From the NCBI RefSeq assembly GCF_949774975.1, contig NC_083112.1, forward strand, positions 58,726,035-58,790,034: a stretch of 64,000 nt of DNA. Reading direction: 5' to 3'. The translations under genes and the position numbers were made by a program. The stretch's first letter is position 1, and each line of letters starts with the position of its first letter. Of this stretch, positions 46,372 through 59,464 are shown piece after piece. The notes under the pieces are model-generated. The model was not told the origin of the DNA. It saw only the letters and a list, made by a program, of their open reading frames with translations, and did not search any database. This stretch comes from Lagenorhynchus albirostris. Taxonomy: Eukaryota > Chordata > Mammalia > Artiodactyla > Delphinidae.

Positions 46372-48959
46372 ATCTTTATTACCTTGCACAAGAGCTGACC
46401 TGAGATAGATTTTAAATAAACCTACTCCAAATTAAGAAAATAGCACTGTGACAAGAAAGAATAAATGTTATTCAATGTTTATCAATATGTATGTGCCAAA
46501 CATTCTGCTAAGTGCAGGAAATGCAAATTTTAAATATCATTTCTCTTGACCTAAGGTCTTCCAATTTTACTAGAGAAAAGAATGAAGAAAGGAGGAAGAA
46601 GAGAGGAGAGTGTTCAATGAAAGTAATACAGAAGTGGAAGAAAACACAAGACATAAAAAATGCACAATAAGGACGAAATAATAATGTAATGATGAGAAGG
46701 AAAAAGGAAAGAAGCCAAGTGGTGAATACTGAAGAGATGAGAGGATGTTGCAAAGGAAGGATAAATGCAACAAGAAGGCACAGAGGAATAACAAAGAAAG
46801 AAAGCATTAGGGGCAAATTAGACTGAAAAGGAGGAGCAAAGGAAATAGAAATACAATGTTCCTACATCTGCTGTAATTAATTCACCAAAATGGATGATAT
46901 GTGCTTTTACTCTGATAGGTTTAGTAGTAGCTAACTTGAAATTAAGATATGTAATTTTGAGATTTCTTTTCAACACGTTCAATTGGTGGCACTGATTGAA
47001 TAAATGCCTACTAGTAAACCAGTAATGATCAGAATTTAGAAGATAAATACTTGACAGAAACCTGCTGTAATAACAATTGCTATCTTATGTAACAAATGCA
47101 AAACTTCCATTAACTCCAATTTAAATCAAACTGACAGGTTTCACTAAGAATTTGCTATGAACACTAAAAATTCTTGTAAAATTATGTGAGAAATAAAGCT
47201 TCCATTATAAAATAGGAAAAATACAGATGAAATAAACGTAGATGCTAGTTATTTTTTCCATTGGGGGTTTATAATTAGTCATAAAATATGTATATATGTG
47301 TAATAATGTGGTTTGTACCCAGAGGCATTCTCTCTCTCTCTCTCATACAAACACACAGCTCTTCTATCTGGATAATTTTAATCATTGTTGATACTCTTTA
47401 TAACTGTCGTTACCATCCTCATTTATTTTTCTCTGTGACTAATTGCTCCCCACTGTTAGAATGTAATGACATCTGATAATAAAGACCAAAAAAACATCCA
47501 CTGGCTTCTCTCCCCTGTTCTCTGCATCCCTTACCAAAATTCATCCTGAGTTTTTTAAGCTAAGGAAAAAAAAAAAAGATTAGAGGCTCTGTCTCCTGAC
47601 TGCAACAATCTGTATTCATCATTGTTGCACAGTAAAGAATGCCAGATTGGTCCAGCCCCTGGCATTGCTTATTTGTATAGCCCATGCCTCCAGCACTGGG
47701 TACCAGCTAGCCCCAGGTATGATCTTGTCCCAGGTGGATCTAAGTACACCTGCTATATTTTGAGAAATTCTAAAATCTAAAATTGTCCAGTGAAAATGAA
47801 ACACATGCAGTCTAGGTTATTACCTTTAGTAGATTGTTATTTCAGAATATGCTAAAGCGTGTGGAATGAGTTGTTCACTAATATCTAGGATTGGCAAAGT
47901 CTGGAAATGTGCCTAGAAATCAAAATCTATCATAATGCCATCATAAAAATGAGAATGAGAAAATAATTGCTACTGTGTTGAGAAAATAAATGTTGTTTAT
48001 TATCATTTGTTGAATCTTCATCTGAAATATTTTATAATTGTACAATGATCGACATGCAAATAATTCTCATCATTGTGGGGTAAAACCACAATTAAATTAT
48101 ATTATTACAATCTGAATAAAGACAACAGAATAAGCCAGCAAATATTCATAAATACATACTTTGAGAAAAGTGTAATTTTTTGTTTCTGAAGATTTAACTG
48201 AGTTCCCTAAACAGCCAGCGGACTTTTTCAGATTGGTAAGGAGGAAGAATCCAGGAGGGTTTCACTAAGTGGCAACCCATATTAGTGTCCTGTTTCACGT
48301 AAATATACATACCCTATGTGAGTTAACTATTGTCATAAATGTCAAGATTAATCATTTTAAAGCATGCTTCTATACATAAAAATTAATTTAATCTCTCTCT
48401 GATATTCTGCTCCACCACAATACGGTAAAAATGCTGCTTTTTTGCATTTTCCCCGTTTTGCTCCACAGTTACCTATGATTTTCAAATAAATTAGTGTGTC
48501 TCCTGAGTATGCCACCCCTTTACACCACTGAGTCCTTACTCACGGAGTTCCAAAACCTTCAGAATAACTCATCAGTTTCCATGACATCTGGATACTACTT
48601 ACTTCTCCAGTCTCCTCAGCATCGAGTTATTTTCAAAAACCCTACTTGCTTAAAATCTTATTAGATTAGATCATGAATTCTCAAAAAGGGGTGACATTTT
48701 CCCCAAAGGGGATAAAATCATTCTGAGTGGGCAAACTATTCTTAGATATTACACTGGTTGTGGGTCTCTGAAGCTTAAATGTGCACATCCAAATTTTCAT
48801 CCTTAAGTGTTTAATTTCATGGGGTGGGGTGGTAATTGAGAAAAAAATTTCTAAAAACTCGCCTTGTGGGGAACGGAGTGTTAATAAAAAGAAGATTGAG
48901 GAAACACTGGACTAGATTGTCTTTCCCTAACTCCACATACATTTGTAAAGTTCTGTGTC
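46372..48959. other. Unassigned sequence, no gene
   Basis: 46,567-46,860 is purine-rich (gaagaaaggaggaagaagag) and gives antisense Leu/Phe/Ser-rich frames of 74-102 aa that are composition artefacts. A short CT run lies at 47,328-47,345. No repeats or genes otherwise recognised. Confidence 0.45.
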
Positions 48960-49375
48960 AATATTCATGTTTATTTCTCTATCTGGAACAACTTTATTTA
49001 CCACTTGGTTAGCTCTCCTTAGGAAATCATCCCATTTTTCTAGATACAGCTCAAATGCTAACAGCTTCCATGTATACATTCATTCATTTCACCTTCCCTA
49101 GGAAGAATTATGTTTTTTAACTTGTGTTCCCATAACATTTTAAGGAACTTTTGCATCACTATATACATAAATATTTATTTATATATTGCTCTTTCCCCAT
49201 GAGAATATAAGCTCATTAATCTTAGGGGTTGTATGTTTTCATCTTTGTAATCCCTAGCTCTAAAGGGCACATCTGATAGGTAGTATGAATTTAACAACTG
49301 ATAACTGTATTGTTTTCCTCCATCCATACAGAACATTTAGCTTAGTGCCTTGTACATATAGGTGATGAACAAACA
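48960..49375 (+). mobile_element. L2 3' end
   Basis: atctggaacaactttattta, gctcaaatgctaacagcttc, cattcatttcaccttcccta, gagaatataagctcattaat, then cttagtgccttgtacatata keep the order of the L2 3' region (CTGGAATG..., TCAAATGTCACC..., CCTTCCCTGACC, TGAGGGCAGGGA, AGTGCCTGGCACATA). Confidence 0.75.
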
Positions 49376-49387
49376 CTTATGTATTTA

Positions 49388-49483
49388 ATTTATTTTTTAA
49401 ATATCTTTATTGGAGTATAATTGCTTTACAATGGTGTGTTAGTTTCTGCTTTATAACAAAGTGAATGAGCTATACATATACAT
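49388..49483 (-). mobile_element. L1 3' terminus, very short
   Basis: About 95 bases: aatatctttattggagtata, attgctttacaatggtgtgt, tataacaaagtgaatgagct, then atacatatacatat. Extreme 5' truncation. Flanks are AT-rich and no target duplication can be assigned. Confidence 0.88.
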
Positions 49484-52400
49484 ATTTAAAAATGCATGAT
49501 AATTGGATAAAATACCTCTATTTTCCATAATTTCTCCCTGTCGATCTATAACTCATCTTTCAAACTTTGTTTCCAAAGTTAACTATTCAATTGAGTGTTT
49601 TCCATATTTCCTTTGAGTTTAGATATCATTTATATATACAATATGATTTATGTATATAAAAAATTTTATCTTGTTTAATAGAGCTTTACATATATTTCTC
49701 AAGATTTTTGATTCACAGAGTTTTTAAGAATTGTGTCATACCCACATCATTTACTCTTCCTCAACGTATAATGCACCGGAGGTTCACTATTCATGATATC
49801 ATATTGAATATATTATATTACATCACGATTAAAACAGACAAGCTTGTCATAAATGAATAAAAGTATTTAGAAAATTTCCTTTTGAAAATGGTATGACAGC
49901 TCTTTAAACAAGTGCGTAGGTACTGTATTAGTGGGAAGGAGTTTTGTTTTTACAGAGAAGAGCTTATGAGAAGGCATGTATGTAAGTGAGAAAGTAAGTA
50001 AACAGGTCCAAGAATACCAAGGGTATTGTTAGCAGAGTAGGCAAGATGGGAAAAAAAATTAAGATAAGAAGGGCCCTTTTAATAGAAAAGTAACAACTGA
50101 AATTTGATGATTTTGATGTGAGAGAGGAATAGGTAAATATACAGCTTTGCTTAATTCTAGATAAATTGTAGCCCCTTCTGCTCACCAAGTATAAAAAAAA
50201 AGAATATCAAAGTCAAATTTAGGTTTCTAGAACAGAGAGGTAAACTGAGTATGTGCTTTACAAATTATATTGGCCTCTTAGGGCTCTGTATAATGAGCAT
50301 GAGACTGTGTAGATGACAACACAAAGTCCTGCATGAGAGAAAAATGTGAAACCTATATGTACATCCACCTGTATCTGTCTATGTATATCTCTATCCATTG
50401 ATCAATAAATATAAATTCACTATATATCTATAATGGATACATTATATTTATCATATATATGTTTTACACAGTATATATTTATATATATATATTTAATAAT
50501 GAATATAAAGCATTATGATAAGTTATATATTTATTAGTTATTAAAATGTCTTCTAATTATAGAAGAAATTTAACTTAAAGGGAATACTTCTTTATCTCCA
50601 AGTGTTTATGAAAACATGACGTGAGCATATTAATAATGAAGGTCAAATTATAAATCTAGTCTTTCTGTAAGCTAATTTATAAATGGCATTTTAAAGAAAA
50701 ATCAAACATATCAACTAGATCACTCAGAGTTATCAAAGGGAAAGTTTAAGATACCAACAAAAGAGAAAATCTTTGCATATTTACTTAAATCACAAAGGCA
50801 GACAAATGTAATTACAAAAGCCAATGGAGAAATTTAATATCAGAGCAAAATAATACAAAAGGCTAAAAGTTATTAAAGTGCCAACTGAATGTTAGAGAGA
50901 TGTAGGAACTTTATAAACACTCTTCAAATAGGCTTATTTTTCAGAATGGAAGAGATTATAAAACTACAAGGAGCCAATATGTGTGAAGAAAACAAGAAAT
51001 AATGAAAAGATTGCAATTAAGATTTATATTTGATACCATGGTATTGCACATTTCTTGAGATGATAGTGTAAACCCTCCTATATTTCAAAATGTTCTTCAA
51101 TTTCTAGCATAAGTATAAATGATACTTGTACTTCTTACATAACAAAATTATAAAACATATCTTTAATCTAGTTGAAAATAATATAAATGCTCCTTCTAGG
51201 CTGGAATAAAAAGGTCTATCACACACTTTAGCAGAGTAGAATTCTAAGTAAATTGGGGGTAGAAATCAAATAAATATACTTAGAACAGTTAGTTCAATCA
51301 GCATTCTCAGTACGCTGCAGTCTTCCTTGTTGAATAAAAATTTGAAAGATTACCTTCAATCTTTTCACTTGTTAAGAATTTCACTTATCACATATACAAA
51401 ATGTTCTCCTATCCCGGTAATTAACACATTTCTTGGTAGCAGCCCAGTAAGTAAAAACAGTTTCCTCCTTTATTGTGCTGTGGACTTCATCTCAAAGGAC
51501 GCCCCTCTTTGCCCACCCTAATTAAGAAAACTGGCATATGAAACTTTCTGCAGATGGATTAACAGCAGGGGCTGCATAGATTTCCTTCATAGGCTTAACA
51601 GTTCTATCAGCAGCCCACATCACTTGAAAATCAGGAGGGCTGTCTACACTTCATAAGTTTTCCGGAACCCCACAGATTCCTGCCAATGCTTCCTCTACAA
51701 TGACTACTCAAATTCCTCTCAAAGTTCTCCAGAATACTCTTCTACATCTCAGTTTTTTTCTAACGCCATTTTACCTTTATTTTCTTTTCCCCTGGCTCGC
51801 ACACACTGGTGCTGATCTGGCCCGGAGATGATTTCTGCTATCTTAACAGTCATACTTCAGAACTACAGGCCACTGGGTTGAAGAAGATAATGAGCAAAAT
51901 GGAGTAACTTCCAGCTAAAAAAGTTTACCTGATTCACTTTTTTTAATCTTGGAGAGCAACTAGAATGCTTCTGTGTGTGTAATATTAATACATATATATA
52001 TATATATATAATTTTTTCTTTTCCAAGTTTCACCTATAGATGCAGATATCCTGGCTTAGTTCTACCCAATTTATATTTGTCTCCTAAACAGCAAAACAAA
52101 AACAAGTATCGTAATTTCATCCCAGGTTCTTCCATAGGATATCTCATTCTTCTTTCATTTTTGTGAGAACGTGACTAATGCATCCTCACTCTAGTTTTCT
52201 TACCTCCTCTTAGTTCTGGTCAAAGATGGAGCCTGTTGTAGAATAAGTAGAGCTGATAGGTGTGTTGTGCTTTGAACAAGCTCTCAGGGTCTCCGTGGCA
52301 CCTCGTCTTCGCTTACAAGCTCTAATGTAAAGACAGATGGAGAGAAACTTACATGTAAAGACTGATTTCTGTTATTCCTCATTTTTACATCAACAGTACT

Positions 52401-53354
52401 TAGAAAATCTTGAAAGGCTTCTGCATGTATGATGAGACATTCGAATTTTCAGTCAATACAGGAAAATATCTAAGAATTTAGAATAATTTAAGGAAATAAA
52501 TGTTGTATCAGTCAGAACTATTACTTGTATAAAACATACCTATTTTAATTACTAAAGCAAAAGGCATGTAATTAAGCCTCTTAACTCTCACAATCTCCAG
52601 GAAGGCCAGAAAGCTGGGTTTGGAGGTTACACAGCCAGGAAGGACAACTAAACCACATAAGCGTAGATGGTACCATGGTGCATCACTCAGTTCGCCCCTT
52701 CTCTGACCAAGATGCAAGCATTCTTGGTTGCTAAAGGCTCAAAGATGATCTATCTCAAGGAATTACCCTATGCCAAGGGTAGCTGCCTCACCCAAGACTG
52801 CACCTCCCCTCACAACTAACCCACATCCAATGACTGATTTTTAAGTATACAAAGCCTGTTCCACCCCTTCTTTATCTCAATTTGGAAAAACTCTAAATTG
52901 CTATCCCAGCTCCGGAGCATCCCATGGGATAGGCTGAGGGTTCTGATTCAACTTCGTGGCAGTTCTCCTTCTCTCCAATCCTGCATCCTTCACTCTTTTA
53001 AAACTATGTTACCTGAAAGCACTCACTAGTAACCTTTGGCTGGTTTATCTCCATATCAGAACCTGTTTCTCAGGGAATCCCATCTACACATGGAAAGCTT
53101 TTATACCAGCCTGATCCCATGGATGCTGCCCTGGTCAGAGACATAACTGGCACCACTTCAGTGAGCAATGGATACCAGAAATTGCCACTGACATACCATA
53201 AGGCCACAGTCCTGACTAAAAAATGTACTTGCATGTCACCTGTATCCTCAGATTGCTAACTTCCAAGTGAAAGTCTCTATTAAAATTTTAGAGATTGTTT
53301 AGTCCATTTCCTTGGGTAGGCTTTATTAGCAGCTATGCTTCATGACTTGTCAGT
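49484..53354. other. Unassigned AT-rich sequence, no gene
   Basis: Almost 3.9 kb with TA-rich patches (50,440-50,495 and 51,987-52,010). 51,540-51,900 and 52,520-53,200 are more balanced in composition and may be old LTR or DNA-transposon fragments that I cannot name. No coding exon is supported. Confidence 0.45.
51987..52010. repeat. (TA)n microsatellite
   Basis: Pure alternating atatatatatatatatata run. Confidence 0.9.
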
Positions 53355-53559
53355 ATTTTTTTTTTTGGCGGTACGCGGGCCTTTCACTGTTGTGGCCTCT
53401 CCCGTTGCGGAGCACAGGCTCCGGACACGCAGGCTCAGCGGCCATGGCTCACGGGCCCAGCCGCTCCGCGGCACGTGGGATCCTCCTGGACCGGGGCACG
53501 AACCCGCGTCCCCTGCATCGGCAGGCGGACTCCCAACCACTGCGCCACCAGGGAAGCCC
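53355..53559 (-). mobile_element. CHR SINE, short form
   Basis: Minus-strand copy with short A tail (11), ggcccgcgtaccgcc end and a nearly consensus body. The expected flanking duplication is not obvious. Confidence 0.95.
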
Positions 53560-54419
53560 TGGAAAATCTTTTGTTTTATTTTCTAAATAAAAAGTATTAT
53601 GCAAACCACACATATTTCTCACAGGCACTCCTCCCAAGTATTAATAGTAATGATTTAATACAAGATACACATTAAGAGATCAGATTTGAGTGAAAAATCC
53701 TATGTAAGTTGTTAACCAACTACAAGTAAGTAAAAAAAAAGATCCTTTGATATAATGTAAGTCTTTTATTGCATAACATCTGTGGATATTTCTAATATTC
53801 CACCATTCTGTAATTCCAGATAATGCTGTTAAAATTAATTATGATAAACTTCAGTTGGAGCACTAATGTAAACAAGTCTTCAGTTTGGCAGCCAACAGAA
53901 GATATGCTTTCAAGGCAGTAGGAGAAACCAGCACCCTTTACAGGATAAATGTTGATGAATTTAGTAAGCAACGAGACTGGCTGGAGGCAACATTAGAAGA
54001 ACTGCAACATCTGAGTGTGGCTTGTCTCCAATTCTTCAGTTTTCCCTCATGTGCTCCAGATATCTTGGTCAAGAATCTTTCCAGCTCCAGGCTTAATTGT
54101 GTTCATGTTTCTGAGTACATTCTGACTGTAGGGAATCATAGTTTTATCCAAGAAACAGTCTGTCCAAATGCCGAGATGCAAGGTATATTATCCACTATGG
54201 ATCCCTGGGCTCCAACATTGTTTCTTTATTGCCATAAACCACAAGGTGATAACTGGGCCCCAATTTTATCGCTGTAACACAGCACTCCTTCCCTTCAAGT
54301 TATCTTATTTCTCAAAAGTGGGCTTCTGTGTGTATTCCCTTATTCCCCTTGCTCTTGCTTTCCCCATCACAAGCAGATAATTAACTCTCTATTATTTTGT
54401 TCCCAACTAATTATTCTCT
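53560..54419. other. Unassigned sequence with a 130-codon open stretch
   Basis: 53,885-54,277 is open on the plus strand for 130 codons but begins only with TTG. Its translation has a plausible amphipathic stretch (RDWLEATLEELQHLS) but no domain known to me. No splice or promoter context supports it. I treat it as a chance frame or a decayed retrosequence. Confidence 0.35.
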
Positions 54420-54600
54420 ATTGAGAATATTTACTGAGTACCTAAAATATGGTATGCAATATGTTGTTTAACCAGTACAACTCTACTATGATGTATGAAT
54501 TTTGTTATCATAGACAGATGAAAAATATCCTCAGAGAAATCAAATAAGTAATCCAAAGCCATACTGCTTAACAATGTTGGAGCTTGGATATTAACTATAT
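54420..54600 (-). repeat. MIR fragment
   Basis: Antisense MIR order: actgagtacctaaaatatgg, atagacagatgaaaaatatc, aatccaaagccatactgctt, ggagcttggatattaac. Low identity but in register. Confidence 0.5.
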
Positions 54601-54928
54601 ATTTTATTCCACAATTTGCTCTTGAAAGATCCAGTTGTGGACAATTACCTAATCTTATCTTTCTCCCCGATTGAGATAAATTGCTTTAATTTTGACTGAG
54701 GTCATATGGGACCTTGATGGACTAACTTATTTCTAGTTATCCAATCTGTACCCTCAGTAACTCTGCTATCCAAATCTTGTGGGCTTCAACACTCCTCCAT
54801 CATAACCCACAGCAAAGTTCCTATTAATTGGTATTCAAAGTAAACTATACATTTAATCCCGGTCTATTTTATTTCATTCATTAGCCTCTGCACCAGTGTT
54901 GTTACCTAGAGCCTTCAGATAAGATATA

Positions 54929-55006
54929 TTAGGTTGGCCAAAAGTTTGTTCGGATTTTTCAGTAACATCTTACAGAAAACCCTAACAAACTTTTTGGCCA
55001 ACCCAA
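54929..55006. mobile_element. Mariner MITE (78 bp palindrome)
   Basis: Left end ttaggttggccaaaagtttg and right end caaactttttggccaaccca are near-perfect inverted repeats that meet around cagtaacatcttacag. TA dinucleotides flank both sides (54,927-54,928 and 55,007-55,008), the duplication expected for mariner. It is a known type of miniature element in cetartiodactyls and resembles the ends of a larger mariner. Confidence 0.95.
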
Positions 55007-55194
55007 TATTTGAGTCATATTGATACATTTTTCCAGCTACCCCAAATCCATGTCATTTAACATCCTGGAGAATCCTTCTCCAGGATGATAAACTTTCTCT
55101 TGCTACTCTTTGTTCCTCTCAACAGAAAGAAAGAAACAATTATTTTAGATTAATTTTTAGTGAAATATTGCTTCACTAAGGATTAGATGTAATT
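55007..55194. other. Short unassigned sequence
   Basis: Contains a small inverted repeat of the word tccaggat (55,062-55,087: catcctggagaat / ttctccaggatga), otherwise nothing. Confidence 0.5.
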
Positions 55195-56360
55195 TAAAGA
55201 AAATTTAAAAGATTTTTAAAAATTGTATTTTGGAAACTTTAAAGCATATGAAGAAGTGAGAAAACAGTACAAGCAGCTCTCAATTACCAAGCAGCCAGCT
55301 TCAACAGTTAATTCATTAGCAATCTGGTTTCATCTTTACCTCCTTGGAGTATATGGAAGCAAGTGTCCAAAAATCGTATGATTCACCTACAAATAATTCA
55401 ATACATATTTCTAAATGATTAGAATTCTTTAAAAAAAGTATAACCACAATACCATTTACCACATCAACACATTAATAATAACATCTTAATACCACATTGC
55501 CCTATTTTTTCTTTCTTTTCTTCTTCAGTTGGTTTGTATGAGTATCTAAACAAGTCCACATATTGCATTGGATCAATAGGTTTCTGAATACTATTGTAAT
55601 CTGTAGGTTTCATGCCTTCTTTTATTTTTCTTGTAATTAAAAAAATGTTCCGTTATTGCTAACAAAACGAGGTCATTTGTCCTGTACGTGTCTCACACGC
55701 TGGATATTGCATCCCTTGGTGCCATTTAATTTTTCCTTCCATTTCCTGTACTTCAAATAAACTGACAGTTTTGGTCTGATCCAACTCAGATTTTATATTT
55801 TGGACTATAAGAGTCACAGGAAGTATTTAATATTTCCTGTCACAGAAATATTGCATGCAGTCTTATTTCTTCCTCTTTTTCTGTTAATATTGATCAGTGG
55901 GTTCAAGTGCAGTTAGCCTAATCCTCTTTAGCCTCTTTCCTAATAATTTAGGCAGTCATTGAGAATCATTTTCTATGTGAATAATTTCATTAGCGGTTGC
56001 CATATGATGATATTCCAATTCTAGCATACTTTTCACCCTTTATTAGCTGGAATGCTTAATTTAGAAAATAACTTCATCAATTATTTAACTTTAGTTTGTT
56101 CAAAAATATTAGGATGAATGCTTGAGTTTATTTCTCAGTTTCAGAACACTTTGGTTTCCTAGTATCCACCAAATATGACTGAGTTTTTTATTAAGTGACA
56201 TTATCAATTCATTAACGTATCACATTTTATTATTAATTTCAATCATTTTTTCATTTGGTTCCACTTGTTTGGCTGCTCAAACTATGTCATCCCAATAATA
56301 GAAGCCTCTTCAAACTGCAACATGAGTCCTTTTGATATGCTCCTGGTATTTTTTGATAGG
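55195..56360 (-). mobile_element. Old L1M 3' UTR region
   Basis: In plus-strand reading: agaaaacagtacaagcagct, accaagcagccagcttcaac, agtataaccacaataccatt, agttggtttgtatgagtatc, gaggtcatttgtcctgtacg, ggatattgcatcccttggtg, and gatattccaattctagcat follow an old L1M 3' UTR read antisense. Strongly diverged, non-coding. Confidence 0.6.
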
Positions 56361-56548
56361 TTCCTTGATTTGGGCAATGTTTAACCAATTTTTACATTTT
56401 TTGCACTATATCTGGATTTAGCCATTTCTTTGAAGACCTTTGATTCATTTCAGTGGAGACCACAGTCTGTTTGCCAAGGTGCCCATTGCTACTGGGTTGG
56501 CCATTGTTTTATATGAGGCTTGGAAAGATATATGTATACAAAGGAGAA

Positions 56549-56551
<3 letters not shown>

Positions 56552-56598
<47 letters not shown>

Positions 56599-56619
56599 TG
56601 TGTGTGTGTGTGTGTGTGT
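56552..56619 (+). repeat. (TG)n microsatellite
   Basis: About 34 TG units with one GAGTG interruption at about 56,596. Alternating purine-pyrimidine DNA with Z-DNA potential; the Cys/Val and Thr/His frames over it are artefacts. Confidence 0.98.
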
Positions 56620-56639
56620 ATTGAAAATAATATTTTTCC

Positions 56640-57440
56640 ATTGCTAAAGCTGAACTAATAAATGTCATCGCCAATATAGATACTCTAGTTATTGAAATAT
56701 TATTATGTGGTGGTAGGATATTCTTTTCCCTTTTGAATTAAGCTCTTTTACCAACTTCTCATAAGTCAAGCGTTTGTATCTTAACCCACTCATTTGTAAA
56801 ATGAAAAAAGTTATATTTCTTTTCATCTGTATGCCAGCATTATGATGCCACATTTATAAAAACATGGAAATGTTCCAAAAATAAAAATGCTGCCATCAGC
56901 TTTCAATCACTGGTAGACAGCTTTCTCTTTGGTATATCTTAGCTTTCAAAATTATTGACAAGGAACTGCTAAATGATTTACTTTATTGACAAAATTTTCT
57001 GAAAATAATCCAGAAAAAAAAGAATAAACCACAGCTGTAAGACTAGTTAATAGCCAAGGAGTGCGGTTACAACAATCAAAGAGGATGCAATCACTGACAT
57101 ACATCTGCCCAAGTGCAAAGGGAATAATTAAGATACCTAATGAATTCCATTGCAAAAGGCAGGATGCTATATTGTGCGTCAGACTGAAGCATGAGACTCA
57201 GGACCTGTAAAGACCATTTCGAACAATGGGAGCATCTATAGAGGAGTGTTTGATGACATTTTTGAAGCATCTGTGATGAGATGGGTCACTCACCCAGACT
57301 TCAACTATCTCACCCTCACTGGGGTTCAGCGGAAGAACTTTGAAGCAACCCAATGAATAGCTGCTATTGACATTTTCTAAAAATAAGACGTGAGAAAGAA
57401 AAGTTCCAACAAACTTCTTCAATTCATTTCAACTCAATAA
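56640..57440. other. Unassigned sequence, no gene
   Basis: 57,190-57,420 is more balanced in base composition and its minus strand is open for 74 codons (LPLNPSEGEIVEVW), but I recognise no family and no splice context. Confidence 0.4.
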
Positions 57441-57830
57441 ACATTTTTGAAGGCTCACTAATGTGCACTGTCTATGCTGCTCTTTGCATCTCTCCTGTCT
57501 ATTAAAGGTTCTTCGTGCTTCAGATCCCAGTCAGATCTATCCTTCACGCTGCTGATATAATAATCTTTTTCAAACGTACCCCTGATAGGGTCACTTTCCC
57601 ACCTCAAATCCCCAGGATAAAATCCAATACCTTTAGCAAGACACAAAACGTCATTAATGATTCGTCTCCTCCATCTCCTTTTATATCTCTTACTTATCCC
57701 CATGCCCTCGACATGCAAAGCTATTTATATGTCTTCTGGTGTTCTCATTTGAGTCTTTTGTGCAATCCTTGTGCTATATATCCTCTTCCTGAAATGGTCA
57801 TCCATCTTCACAGGACTATATACTAATTGG
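57441..57830 (+). mobile_element. L2 3' region
   Basis: ctcaaatccccaggataaaa, tccaatacctttagcaagac, tctcctccatctccttttat, ttatccccatgccctcgaca, then tcctcttcctgaaatggtca fit L2 (AGGATAAAATCCAAACTCCTT...CTCCTGCC...CATGCTCCAGC...TTCCCTCTGCCTGGAATG). Confidence 0.6.
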
Positions 57831-58439
57831 CCTCTAGATAACCACATGTTGTCTTTTACCTAAAGTCTTGTATGATTTTTCAAGTTTGCTTAAATATTTG
57901 AGGGCTCTCTCCATTGGAATATGAGCAATTATAATGTAGGATGCTGGATAATATGCTTCTTTGTATAATGAACCTTCTACAATTGTACCAGTAAAAACCA
58001 TTTTTTTAGATGAGTGATTTACTTAATTTTTAAATCAGTCTTACAATATGTCAAACAGTTGCCCTTTCATCAGAGAAGTCCTTGGTATCTCAAAGCCTTA
58101 TACAGAAATTCTATTTCATGGGGATCTGAAAGAGAACATTTCTTAGTAGAAAGCTTTACAACTGCCTGAAAACAATGAAATAGATTACACAGAGAAGTTT
58201 TATACTTGTCAGGAAGGAGATTGATTAGCTTTCTGAATCTTCAGAGGGGCAGTTCATTATTTTATGGTTTCTAGCATAAAGGAGATACCCAAATTTAAAT
58301 CCAAGTAACAAAAGGATTCCATAAGCAAATACAAGATGCATTTGCATTGACAGGCATCATTGTCTCATTGCCTCCGTAGGGTGCCAAGACATCATCCAGG
58401 CTACCTTGCTGCTCATGCCACAGAAGAAGCAGAAGACTT
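57831..58439. other. Unassigned AT-rich sequence, no gene
   Basis: Nothing recognised. Confidence 0.45.
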
Positions 58440-58545
58440 GGGGATTAGGTGACTTTCCAAAGTCAAATATTTGAGTAGTGGAAGAAACTGAAACATGCCT
58501 CAGATTCTGGAGTCTTAATCCACTGTGCATTTTACCATAACAAAG
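58440..58545 (-). repeat. MIR fragment
   Basis: Antisense MIR text: aggtgactttccaaagtcaa, tgagtagtggaagaaactga, tctggagtcttaatccactg, matching AAGTAACTTGCCCAAGGTCA...AGTGGCAGAG...AACCCAGGTC...ATTCCAGAGCC. Confidence 0.6.
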
Positions 58546-59464
58546 ACTATCACATTGTAACGAATATATATCACAGTAAATCACTTTCATTAGATATTAT
58601 CAGCTCTAAAATAAAAAAAGAAATCATTATTGATTAGCATTTAATCTTAGATTCAAAAATTAATTAAAATGATTGTTATACCTTTTTTTACATATATATT
58701 TAAAAGCCTCCTCTTTTACATTGTTTTTTCAAATTGAATTATGTTTTAGAACTTTACATAAGCAGCTTTACAGACCTTTACAAGAAGTAGTCTGTTTGAT
58801 AGCCATGTGAAAGAAATGCATTTGTCTTACAGTATTGAGCAAGGTTAGTACATTATAAACAAAATTAATGATGGTAGAAGGGAGCAACCAACTTTCTATA
58901 TGAGAAGACAGAGATTATTTGAAAGGAAATAAATGAAACATAAATAAGCAAAAATACGAGAAGAATGAAGACTTGAGAAAGGTAAAAGAAAGTAGAAATG
59001 AATGAGGCATTACAATAAATAATACTGTTAATAAGTATTAATTAGAGGGTATAGAAATGAAGGTGATAATGATATAAGAAAATATTTTTATATCTGAAGG
59101 CACAGTAAAAAAGAATAATTCAGTGATATGTCAAGGCTGGCAGTTTCAAACAATATCAAATAACACTAAATGTTATCACTGTGTAAAAGAGGTGGTTGTA
59201 GAATCTCTGAAGGATTTTAATAAATTTTAGATTAACACTAATCTGCTTGAAATGCAGAGATTCAAAGTCAGTTGCAGGAAGAAGGCAAAACTGAAAGAAC
59301 CTTCAAAACTACTCTTTACTATGTAGACATAGGTAAAGGAAAGAAGTCAGTGTTTAATATAATATGATATGATATAATATAGAGAAAGTGATGGTTCAAA
59401 ATTACACAGTACATGCTTGGCGATATAGATGACTTGATATGATACAAGAATAAAGCAGTAGGAC
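58546..59464. other. Unassigned AT-rich sequence, no gene
   Basis: Purine-rich patches (58,950-59,000) and an ATATGATATA patch (59,355-59,385). No gene or repeat recognised. Confidence 0.45.

Noticed and set aside
46508..46816. 102-aa Leu/Phe/Ser-rich minus-strand frame resembling a membrane protein
   Set aside because: Complement of a purine-rich tract; hydrophobicity is a by-product of CTT/TTC/CTC codons.
56440..56674. Cys/Val-rich and Thr/His-rich frames
   Set aside because: Translation of the (TG)n microsatellite on each strand.
57198..57422. 74-aa minus-strand frame
   Set aside because: Protein-like at first sight, but no homology recalled, no splice context, short.
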